In this document: one piece after another, positions 1 through 5,509 of the stretch | Numbering within the stretch: position 1 is the stretch's first letter | How the letters are laid out: each line of letters begins with the position of its first letter | DNA from: Lysobacterales bacterium CG_4_10_14_3_um_filter_64_11 | Lineage (GTDB): Bacteria > Pseudomonadota > Gammaproteobacteria > Xanthomonadales > Xanthomonadaceae | DNA: 21,277 nt | Direction of reading: 5' to 3' | Assembly: GCA_002782905.1 (NCBI GenBank) | Contig: PFJA01000108.1 | Coordinates: 16,400 to 37,676 of the forward strand | Program-made: the position numbers and the translations under genes | Notes under the pieces: generated by a model | Database searches by the model: none | Told to the model about the DNA's origin: nothing | Seen by the model: the letters and a program-made list of their open reading frames with translations, nothing else

Positions 1-97
1 TTCGGGATTCGGGATTCGGGATTCGGGATTCGGGATTCGGGATTCGGGATTCGGGATTCGGGATTCGGGATTCGGGATTCGGGATTCGGGATTCGGG
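1..97. repeat. Tandem array of a 7-bp unit (TTCGGGA), about 13.9 copies
   Basis: The 7-base unit TTCGGGA repeats without a single mismatch from base 1 to base 97 and ends where the next A is replaced by G. The array probably extends left of the window, so its true length is unknown. The period of 7 is not a multiple of 3 and no gene reads through it. It looks like intergenic simple-sequence DNA. Perfect copies suggest recent expansion or ongoing slippage. Confidence 0.97.
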
Positions 98-117
98 GAA
101 AAACGTAAAGCACGTTG

Positions 118-145
118 GGTCCGCAAAGAACGCAAAAGACGCAAA
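118..145 (+). repeat. Dispersed repeat, copy 1 (GTCCGCAAAGAACGC family)
   Basis: This stretch reads GTCCGCAAAGAACGC followed by AAAAGACGCAAAT. A close copy lies in the opposite orientation at about 494-522, and a third, more diverged copy lies at about 13919-13946 after the histidine kinase gene. All three are intergenic. The internal GACGCAAA/AACGCAAA periodicity is visible within each copy. Function unknown. Confidence 0.75.
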
Positions 146-300
146 TGAAAACAAATTTAGCGATGAGCATCATCCAGTCTCATCTGGTGATGCTGAGTGG
201 GCGCAGAGCGTGCGCCACTGATGCAATTTGACTACAGGTGCCCTGCGCAGAAAGGGGCCTCCCTTAGCGAATGGCGCCGCTTGAGCCAGCCCTCTCGGTT

Positions 301-422
301 CGTCATTCCAGCGAAAGCTGGAATCCAGCGACTTCAGCTTCCGAGCCGATGACACACAGCGAGAGGTCTGGATTCCAGCTGAAGCCTGCCCTCGAATGCT
401 TGAATCGGGGACTGGAATGACG
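301..422. repeat. 122-bp palindromic element with nested inverted repeats
   Basis: The ends are perfect 11-bp inverted repeats, CGTCATTCCAG at 301-311 and CTGGAATGACG at 412-422. A second perfect pair of 13 bp lies inside, AGCTGGAATCCAG at 316-328 and CTGGATTCCAGCT at 368-380. The element carries no ORF of note. This build resembles the small non-autonomous palindromic repeats common in intergenic DNA of Xanthomonadales and Neisseria. I see no flanking target duplication that would prove transposition. Confidence 0.8.
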
Positions 423-493
423 GTGCGGGATGGCTGCACAACCGCAAACCCGTGCATGCGCCCCGCAACATTCGCACTACGTGTTGGGCTTTC

Positions 494-522
494 CTTTGCG
501 AACTTTGCGTTCTTTGCGGACC
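494..522 (-). repeat. Dispersed repeat, copy 2, inverted
   Basis: Read on the minus strand this begins GTCCGCAAAGAACGCAAAG and matches the copy at 118-145 over most of its length. The two copies are in inverted orientation and bracket the 301-422 palindromic element. Confidence 0.7.
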
Positions 523-546
523 ATTGGCTCTTCCCGAGCCCCGGCT

Positions 547-1296
547 TCAATCGCGCAACACGGGCCTCGCCAGCGCGCGCAAACGCTCGCAATCGACCAA
601 CTCCACCTCGCGCCGATCGACCGTGATCAGGCCATCGCTCTGGAACCGGCGCAACACCCGGCTGACGGTTTCCGCCGCCAGCCGCAGGTAGTTGGCGATG
701 TCGGTGCGCGCCATGGTCAGGGTGAAACGGGTTGCGGAAAAGCCGCGCGCGGCGAAGCGCCGCGAGACCGATATCAGAAACGCCGCCATCCGCTCGTCGG
801 CACTGAAATCGCCGGCCAGCAATGCGGCCTTGCCAATATCGGCGCTGAGCAGCTTGAACAATTGCCCTTGCAAGCCAGGCATGCGCTGCGCCAGGGTCGC
901 CATCTTTGGAAACGAGAACCGGCACAGGATGGTGGTGTCGAGCGCCACCGCGTTGCACGGGTAGTGCGCCTGATGGATGGCGTTGAGACCGATCACTTCG
1001 CCGGGCAGAAAAAAGCCGAGCACCTGCTCGCGGCCATCGGGGTCGATCACGTAGGTTTTGACGGTGCCACCGCGCACCGCGGCGATGGCGTTGAAGGCGT
1101 CGCCTTCGCGAAATATATGCTCGCCAGCCGCGAACGGGCCGATGTGTTCGACAAGGCAATGCAGCTCGACCAACGCGCTTTTGTCGTAGCCTTCCGACAG
1201 ACAGGCCGAAGAAAACGCACAGGTACTGCAAAACGTGAGCGCGTCGCCGTCGTCGGCAATCGGGTTACGCCGACGTACCGCACCGAACGTGCTCAC
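547..1296 (-). CDS. fnr: FNR/ANR-type oxygen-sensing transcription regulator
   Basis: This 249-aa CRP/FNR-family protein senses oxygen through a [4Fe-4S] cluster and binds TTGAT-N4-ATCAA sites when anaerobic. The cluster ligands are visible: C23, C26 and C32 at the N-terminus and C125 in the beta-roll, with the same spacings (X2, X5 and 92 residues) as C20, C23, C29 and C122 of E. coli FNR. A cyclic-nucleotide-like barrel spans about 45-130, a dimerisation helix about 135-165, and the helix-turn-helix about 195-226. The recognition helix carries E209-T-V-S212-R213, matching the DNA-contacting E, S and R of FNR. The start is GTG, preceded by GGGAG (1301-1305 on the minus strand). It begins 22 bases after hemN stops, so the two are probably cotranscribed. 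The FNR box upstream of hemN suggests autoregulation. Confidence 0.95.
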   Translation of the reverse strand: MSTFGAVRRRNPIADDGDALTFCSTCAFSSACLSEGYDKSALVELHCLVEHIGPFAAGEHIFREGDAFNAIAAVRGGTVKTYVIDPDGREQVLGFFLPGEVIGLNAIHQAHYPCNAVALDTTILCRFSFPKMATLAQRMPGLQGQLFKLLSADIGKAALLAGDFSADERMAAFLISVSRRFAARGFSATRFTLTMARTDIANYLRLAAETVSRVLRRFQSDGLITVDRREVELVDCERLRALARPVLRD

Positions 1297-1318
1297 CGCG
1301 CTCCCGCCACAACGACGC

Positions 1319-2713
1319 TCAGATCGCTTTCGAGAAGCGCGCTGGCTGGCTGGAGGGTTGCTGGAGATAGCGATCGAAGCACATCGCTATGATACGCATC
1401 AGCAGGCGTCCGCGCGAGGTGGCCTCGATGAATCGCGGCCCCACCTGCACCAAGCCATCGGCCTGCAGTGGCGCCAGCCGCGGCAGGGCGTCGGCAAAAT
1501 AGCGCAGAAAGTCGATATCGAAGCGCGCCTGGATGTCGGCGATGTCGATCCGGCCCTGACACATCAGTTGCTGGATCACCTCGGCACGCAGCACGTCGTC
1601 GGCATCCAGATTCAGGCCGCGCCAGGTGGGCAGATGGCCGGCGTCAAGTGCCGCCTCCCAGCCATTCATGTCACGGTGATTCTGGCTGAAACTGTCGCCG
1701 ATGTGGCTGATAGAACTGACCCCAAAACCAATCAGATCGCTCTCGGCATGGGTGGTATAGCCCATGAAATTGCGATGCAGGCCGCCACGCGCCTGGGCTT
1801 TGGCCAGATCATCTTGCGGCAGGGCGAAATGATCCATGCCGATGTACAGGTACCCGGCCTCGGTAAGTTTTTCGATCGCCAGTGCGAGCAGCGCGAGCTT
1901 GTCCTCGGCGCTCGGTAAATCTTCAGCCTTGAGCTGGCGCTGCGCCTTGAACATTTCCGGCAGATGCGCATAACCATAGATTGCCAAGCGGTCGGGGCGC
2001 ACCGCGATCACCGTATCCAGCGTTTTCGCAAACCCGGCCTGGGTCTGCTTGGGCAGTCCGTAGATCAGATCGACATTGACCGAGCGCATGCCGCTATCGC
2101 GACAGGCCTGGATTACCGCCAGCGTTTGCTCGACGCTCTGGATGCGGTTGACCGCCTCCTGCACATCGGGGTCGAAATCCTGCACGCCGAGGCTGGCGCG
2201 GTTGAAACCGATCCGTGCCAGCGCATGGATGTCGTCCGGGCTTACCGTGCGCGGATCGATCTCAATCGAAAAATCGCGTTCCGCCGAGGTGCTGAAGTGG
2301 AACTGCCGGCCCAGCGTTTCCACCAGCTCACCGATCAGCTCGGGGGTGAGAAAGTTGGGCGTACCACCGCCCAGATGCAGTTGAATCACGTCGCGGTCGC
2401 GGTCGAACAACGGCGCTGTCAGCGTGATTTCCCGCTCCAGCCGATGCAGGTAGGTGGCACCGCGACCGTGGTCATGGGTGATGATGCGATTGCAGCCACA
2501 GTAGAAACACGGGCTGACGCAGAACGGCACGTGCACATACAGTGACAGGCGACGCGGAATCGGATCCTCGTTGCTGGCACGCGCCACTTCGCGGAACTGC
2601 GCTTCGCCAAAACTGGCGGCAAACTGCGGCGCGGTCGGGTAAGAGGTATAGCGCGGCCCGGGCCGGTCGTAACGGCGCAGCAGGTCGGCATCAAAGGCAG
2701 GAATGGTGTTCAT
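1319..2713 (-). CDS. hemN: Oxygen-independent coproporphyrinogen III dehydrogenase (radical SAM)
   Basis: HemN oxidatively decarboxylates coproporphyrinogen III to protoporphyrinogen IX without oxygen, in the cytoplasm, for anaerobic haem synthesis. The protein is 464 aa (E. coli HemN 457). The N-terminal RYTSYPTA segment (21-28) is typical of true HemN rather than the HemW-like relatives. The radical-SAM cluster motif is C65-x3-C69-x2-C72, followed by C74 as in E. coli. GGGTPN follows as the SAM-binding glycine motif, and the HemN C-terminal domain is present. I chose the ATG at 2713 because homology starts there; a longer frame from 2824 would cross the FNR box and much of the hemN-pgk intergenic region. 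There is no clear Shine-Dalgarno before this ATG. It is the first gene of a hemN-fnr operon. Confidence 0.96.
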   Translation of the reverse strand: MNTIPAFDADLLRRYDRPGPRYTSYPTAPQFAASFGEAQFREVARASNEDPIPRRLSLYVHVPFCVSPCFYCGCNRIITHDHGRGATYLHRLEREITLTAPLFDRDRDVIQLHLGGGTPNFLTPELIGELVETLGRQFHFSTSAERDFSIEIDPRTVSPDDIHALARIGFNRASLGVQDFDPDVQEAVNRIQSVEQTLAVIQACRDSGMRSVNVDLIYGLPKQTQAGFAKTLDTVIAVRPDRLAIYGYAHLPEMFKAQRQLKAEDLPSAEDKLALLALAIEKLTEAGYLYIGMDHFALPQDDLAKAQARGGLHRNFMGYTTHAESDLIGFGVSSISHIGDSFSQNHRDMNGWEAALDAGHLPTWRGLNLDADDVLRAEVIQQLMCQGRIDIADIQARFDIDFLRYFADALPRLAPLQADGLVQVGPRFIEATSRGRLLMRIIAMCFDRYLQQPSSQPARFSKAI

Positions 2714-2721
2714 GGGGTGGG

Positions 2722-2763
2722 AGTGTGGCGGTCGATGGGCGCAGGCGCCTTGATTGCGATCAA
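2722..2763 (-). promoter_or_regulatory. Candidate FNR-dependent hemN promoter
   Basis: If FNR acts at the usual class II position (box centre at -41.5), transcription toward hemN would start near 2715, one or two bases before the ATG. A weak -10-like CACACT lies at 2722-2727 on the minus strand, in the right place for that start. This would make the hemN mRNA almost leaderless, which fits the lack of a ribosome binding site. The geometry is inference; the hexamer alone matches only 3 of 6 positions. Confidence 0.4.
2750..2763. promoter_or_regulatory. Perfect FNR/ANR box
   Basis: The sequence TTGAT-TGCG-ATCAA matches the palindromic FNR/ANR consensus at all ten defined positions. It lies between divergent hemN and pgk, centred 43 bases upstream of the hemN ATG and 100 bases upstream of the pgk ATG. 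The fnr gene itself is the second gene of the hemN operon, so this site very likely binds the product encoded at 547-1296. Confidence 0.9.
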
Positions 2764-2799
2764 GTAATGGGAAGCCGTTGTGCTGCGCCGCACAAGCCT

Positions 2800-2827
2800 T
2801 TGCAAGCTTGCCGATGCACCGCACAAT
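2800..2827 (+). promoter_or_regulatory. Candidate pgk promoter
   Basis: TTGCAA (2800-2805) and CACAAT (2822-2827) are spaced by 16 bases, each matching 4 of 6 sigma-70 consensus positions. The predicted start near 2834 leaves a 23-base leader containing GGAG (2845-2848). A perfect 10-bp palindrome GCAAGCTTGC (2802-2811) overlaps the -35 element. The FNR box would sit near -77 from this start. Confidence 0.4.
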
Positions 2828-2856
2828 GGAACCCCCTGCCCTGCGGAGTTCCCCTC

Positions 2857-4041
2857 ATGTCGATTCGGCGCATGTCCGACCTTGCCCTTGCCGGCCAACG
2901 CGTGCTGATCCGCGAAGACCTGAATGTGCCGATCCGCGATGGCCAGATCACCTCCGAACAGCGCATCAGCGCCGCGCTGCCGACGGTGCGCGCGGCGCTG
3001 GCGGCAGGCGCGGCGGTGATGCTGCTCTCGCACCTGGGCCGGCCCAGCGAAGGGCAATGGAGCGCCGCCGACTCGCTGGCGCCGGTGGCGAAGCGGCTGT
3101 CCGAACTGCTCGGCCGCGAAGTGCCGCTGATTCGCGATTATCTCGGCGGCGTGAGCGTTCAGCCGGGCGAGCTGGTGCTGCTGGAGAACTGCCGCATGAA
3201 TATCGGCGAAGGCAAGGACGATGCGGCGCTGGCTCAGCGTTATGCCGATCTGTGCGATGTGTTCGTGATGGACGCGTTCGGCACCGCTCATCGCGCGCAA
3301 GCCTCAACGCACGGCGTGATCCACGCCGCCAAACAGGCCTGCGGCGGGCCGCTGCTGATGGCCGAACTCGACGCCCTGGCCAAGGCGCTGGAACATCCAG
3401 CGCGGCCGCTGCTCGCCATCGTCGGCGGCGCCAAGGTAAGCAGCAAGCTGGCGCTGCTGGAAAGCCTGGCGGCGCGCGTCGATCAACTGATCGTCGGCGG
3501 CGGCATCGCCAACACCTTCATCGCTGCACTTGGCCACCCGGTTGGCAAGTCGCTGGTCGAAACCGATCTGCTCGACACCGCACGCCGCATCCTCGCCGAT
3601 GCCAAGGCGCGTGGTGCCGACATCCCGCTGCCGAGCGACGTGGTGGTGGCACGCGAGTTCAACGCCGATGCCCCGGCGACGGTAAAAGCGGTGGACGCCG
3701 TCGCTGCCGACGAGATGATCCTCGACATCGGCCCGGACACCAGCGCGCGTTACGCCGAACTGATCCGCACGGCCGGCACGGTGATCTGGAATGGCCCGGT
3801 TGGCGTGTTCGAGTTCGCCGCCTTCGCCAACGGCACGCAAACCCTCGCCCACGCCATCGCGCAATCGCCAGCATTCTCGATCGCCGGCGGCGGCGACACC
3901 CTCGCCGCCGTCGACAAATACGGCATCGCCAACGACGTGTCGTACATTTCCACCGGCGGCGGCGCGTTCCTGGAGTTTTGCGAAGGCAAGGAACTGCCCG
4001 CGGTGGCTGCGCTCAAGGCGCGGGCGCGGCAAGGCCGCTGA
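2857..4041 (+). CDS. pgk: Phosphoglycerate kinase
   Basis: Pgk transfers a phosphate between 1,3-bisphosphoglycerate and ADP in glycolysis and gluconeogenesis (cytoplasm). The protein is 394 aa, the usual bacterial size. Visible family marks are the N-terminal R-x-D-x-N-V-P substrate loop (residues 18-25), SHLGRP, the D-A-F-G-T-A-H-R segment, the GGAKVS hinge, GGGIANTF, IWNGPVGVFE, and the C-terminal GGGDT nucleotide loop followed by STGGGA. The ATG at 2857 is preceded by GGAG with 8 bases spacing; a second in-frame ATG six codons on is less well placed. It is divergent from hemN. No other glycolytic gene adjoins it here, unlike the gap-pgk-fba or pgk-pyk groupings of many bacteria. Confidence 0.97.
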   Translation: MSIRRMSDLALAGQRVLIREDLNVPIRDGQITSEQRISAALPTVRAALAAGAAVMLLSHLGRPSEGQWSAADSLAPVAKRLSELLGREVPLIRDYLGGVSVQPGELVLLENCRMNIGEGKDDAALAQRYADLCDVFVMDAFGTAHRAQASTHGVIHAAKQACGGPLLMAELDALAKALEHPARPLLAIVGGAKVSSKLALLESLAARVDQLIVGGGIANTFIAALGHPVGKSLVETDLLDTARRILADAKARGADIPLPSDVVVAREFNADAPATVKAVDAVAADEMILDIGPDTSARYAELIRTAGTVIWNGPVGVFEFAAFANGTQTLAHAIAQSPAFSIAGGGDTLAAVDKYGIANDVSYISTGGGAFLEFCEGKELPAVAALKARARQGR

Positions 4042-4058
4042 GCGCCGGCGCTTTTGCG

Positions 4059-4156
4059 GTCATTGCGAACGCGCAGCGCGAAGACCGTAGGATGGGTAGA
4101 TCGCAGCGAAACCCATCCTACGAACTACGGACTTCGCGCCGTGCGCTCGCAACGAC
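4059..4156. repeat. Nested inverted-repeat element (REP within a longer palindrome)
   Basis: Outer arms of 25 bases (4059-4083, starting GTCATTGCGA, and 4132-4156) are inverted copies with 21 of 25 positions matching. Inside them sits a perfect 12-bp inverted repeat, CGTAGGATGGGT at 4086-4097 and ACCCATCCTACG at 4111-4122, with a 13-base loop. Both outer and inner sequences resemble families of dispersed intergenic palindromes in proteobacteria. The arrangement suggests that one repeat inserted into another. Confidence 0.8.
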
Positions 4157-4221
4157 AGCGGATCAGCCACAGGGCAATGAACCCTTTTCGCGTCGCGGGA
4201 TCATGTCCACATCCGGATATT

Positions 4222-4254
4222 GATGGGTTTCGCTGCGCTCTACCCATCCTACGA
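4222..4254 (-). repeat. Second REP-like copy, opposite orientation
   Basis: GATGGGT (4222-4228) and ACCCATC (4242-4248) form a hairpin. The reverse complement reproduces the inner element at 4086-4122 nearly base for base, except that one arm is shortened. With the first copy it forms a pair of inverted REP units about 100 bases apart, as in BIME-type arrays. Confidence 0.75.
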
Positions 4255-4366
4255 ACTGCAATGCCAACCCGGCATGCGCGACAAGCACCCCCCTGCGCGA
4301 ACACCAGCAAAGCAAAACACCATGCCGGCCAAGAGTTGGGTGACCTCTGGCACATGGCAAAGTTGT

Positions 4367-4396
4367 TTTGGTGTTGTACTTTACCAGCACACCAAA
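4367..4396. promoter_or_regulatory. Possible operator: inverted repeat upstream of the 69-aa gene
   Basis: TTTGGTGT (4367-4374) and ACACCAAA (4389-4396) are perfect 8-bp inverted repeats with a 14-base spacer, ending 15 bases before the ATG at 4412. A possible weak -35/-10 pair (ATGGCA 4354-4359, TACTTT 4377-4382, 17 spacing) places the -10 between the arms. This could be a repressor site or an mRNA hairpin that hides nothing essential; I cannot tell which. Confidence 0.35.
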
Positions 4397-4411
4397 TCAC
4401 GGAGCGCAGCC

Positions 4412-4621
4412 ATGAACACCTACACCCCGCCCAGCCTCGCCGCCATCGCCGCCATCGCCGAGCGCCGCCATGGCTCACGCCAGGTCGTCAGCAACACCGA
4501 CCGTCTCGCCACCCACTACCGCGAGCGCGATTTTGGTATTGGATACGGCCGCAGCAGCGGTTACGTACGCGTCCGTTCGTATACCGCCGACAACCAGCGT
4601 CCGCTGTTCCGCGTCGGCTGA
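4412..4621 (+). CDS. Small basic protein of unknown function (69 aa)
   Basis: I do not recognise this protein. It is 69 aa with an Ala-rich N-terminal helix-like stretch (about 8-17) and an Arg/Tyr/Gly-rich C-terminal half, so it is predicted to be basic and soluble, with no signal peptide or membrane segment. The start is supported by GGAG (4401-4404) seven bases before the ATG. An inverted repeat and a possible promoter lie just upstream, and the gene stands alone: pgk is far upstream and the next gene is convergent, with the two stop codons three bases apart. The ribosome binding site and dedicated upstream region favour a real gene, but no domain supports it. Confidence 0.6.
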   Translation: MNTYTPPSLAAIAAIAERRHGSRQVVSNTDRLATHYRERDFGIGYGRSSGYVRVRSYTADNQRPLFRVG

Positions 4622-4624
4622 GGT

Positions 4625-5212
4625 TCAACCGGTCGCTTCGGTGTCGCGCATCGATGGCCGCTGTGCGAACAGCGCATACCATGCCGCAAGCGCCGGCCGC
4701 CCATCACGCCAGTTGCGGTCGGGGTGGCGCAGGTCGAGGTGGCCCAGCGCGGCGGCACTGGCGATGGCATCGATCTGTTCATGCAGCGCGGCAACCTCGC
4801 CTTCGAGCGCGTCAAGGCTGCGCACAATGGCGCTGCGCCAGCGTCCAATCCAGTAATCGGAGCGTTGTGGGCTCGGCCGCCGGCCCTCCATCACCAGCGC
4901 CACCGAGGCATCGATGACGCCTTCGGCCAACGCCGCCCGGCGCTGGGTTTGCCAGTACGCGCTGTCGGGCGAAACCGCAGCACCCTGTGCCGCAAGCCAT
5001 GCGCAGATCACCCGGCTGTCGTAAAGCACCGTGCCATCATCGAGCCGCAATGCCGGTACCTTGCCCAGCGGGTTGGCGGCCAGCAGCACCGCCGGGTCGT
5101 CCAATGGCAGCGCTACCTGCTCGTTGACCCGCTCGCGCAGACCGCATTCGCGGATCAGCACCCGCACCTTGCGCGCATACGGCGAGGTGGGTGAATACCA
5201 CAGGGTAAGCAT
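4625..5212 (-). CDS. Glutathione S-transferase family protein
   Basis: This 195-aa protein has the two-domain GST layout. The N-terminal thioredoxin-like domain (1-78) opens with a typical beta strand and W-Y-S-P-T-S-P-Y-A-R-K-V, where the Ser/Thr-Ser-Pro segment sits at the usual glutathione-activating position. It continues with N-P-L-G-K-V-P-A-L (the cis-Pro loop) and the D-S-R-x-I helix cap where most GSTs have E-S. The all-helical C-terminal domain (about 85-190) carries the H-x-D-x-R-x-P-D-x-N-W segment common in YfcF/YibF-like bacterial GSTs. I chose the ATG at 5212 because AAGGAG lies 6 bases upstream; the GTG at 5227 would place that site inside the gene. Substrate unknown. It converges on the 69-aa gene. 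Confidence 0.88.
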   Translation of the reverse strand: MLTLWYSPTSPYARKVRVLIRECGLRERVNEQVALPLDDPAVLLAANPLGKVPALRLDDGTVLYDSRVICAWLAAQGAAVSPDSAYWQTQRRAALAEGVIDASVALVMEGRRPSPQRSDYWIGRWRSAIVRSLDALEGEVAALHEQIDAIASAAALGHLDLRHPDRNWRDGRPALAAWYALFAQRPSMRDTEATG

Positions 5213-5509
5213 GGTGTGCTCCTTCACGTGACACAGCGCAAAGCGGTTCCTTGTCCCCCGCTCCCTCCGGGAGAGGCTGGGGTGAGGGAAACGGCATGGT
5301 GTGAAAGCGCTTCATGATGCGTGGTGGCCACTCGCCATGTCCGTTAGCCGGAAATCCGCAGCACAGTGTGCCGCATTGCCCGCGCCACGGGTAGGCCGGC
5401 GCGGCTGATTTGACGGCGTTCGCGCTTGTCCCGCGCCCCCGATTCGTGTAACCATACGGCTACGTACGTTTGCGCCGTGAGCGCGAACCAAACCGCTTTG
5501 GAGAGTGCC
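5213..5509. other. Divergent intergenic region between GST and acyl-CoA dehydrogenase genes
   Basis: This 297-base region contains no gene. A G/C-rich stretch around 5253-5288 holds GCTCCCTCCGGGAG, a short palindrome of a kind often dispersed in this group. The stretch before the dehydrogenase start contains the 8-bp palindrome ACGTACGT (5462-5469), and GTTTG and CAAAC further on. I see no convincing sigma-70 pair and no clear PsrA or FadR box. Confidence 0.5.

Larger units (their letters stand above)
98..546. other. Gene-free repeat island downstream of fnr
   Basis: I see no convincing gene in these 449 bases; open frames here are antisense or lack coding character. It holds a copy of a 28-bp GTCCGCAAAGAACGC-type repeat (118-145), an inverted copy of it (about 494-522), an imperfect hairpin (arms 166-177 and 184-194, loop 178-183, one bulge), and a 122-bp element with nested inverted repeats (301-422). 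Neither hairpin is followed by a T-run in the fnr direction, so I do not call a terminator for fnr. Confidence 0.7.
4042..4411. other. Gene-free region with REP-type repeats
   Basis: These 370 bases between pgk and the small ORF at 4412 contain no supported gene. Two copies of a REP-like hairpin sequence lie here in opposite orientation, the first nested inside a longer inverted repeat. The right end holds the ribosome binding site and possible operator of the small gene. The hairpins could also act as 3' mRNA stabilisers or weak terminators for pgk. Confidence 0.75.

Noticed and set aside
1..97. CRISPR-like array
   Set aside because: The unit is only 7 bases with no spacers, so it is a simple tandem repeat.
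430..1392. Long plus-strand open frame opposite fnr
   Set aside because: It is the antisense shadow of fnr; the minus-strand frame has all FNR motifs.
2714..2824. Upstream ATG giving a 501-aa HemN
   Set aside because: The extra 37 residues have no HemN similarity and would be encoded across the FNR box.
2754..4223. Long open frame overlapping pgk
   Set aside because: Arg-rich, low-complexity translation in a shifted frame of high-GC DNA; pgk is unambiguous.
4348..4362. Sigma-54 promoter (TGGCAC start)
   Set aside because: The -24 half looks right but the GC at the -12 position is missing.
5454..5495. PsrA or FadR operator for the acyl-CoA dehydrogenase
   Set aside because: GTTTG and CAAAC are present but in the wrong order and spacing for the known consensus.
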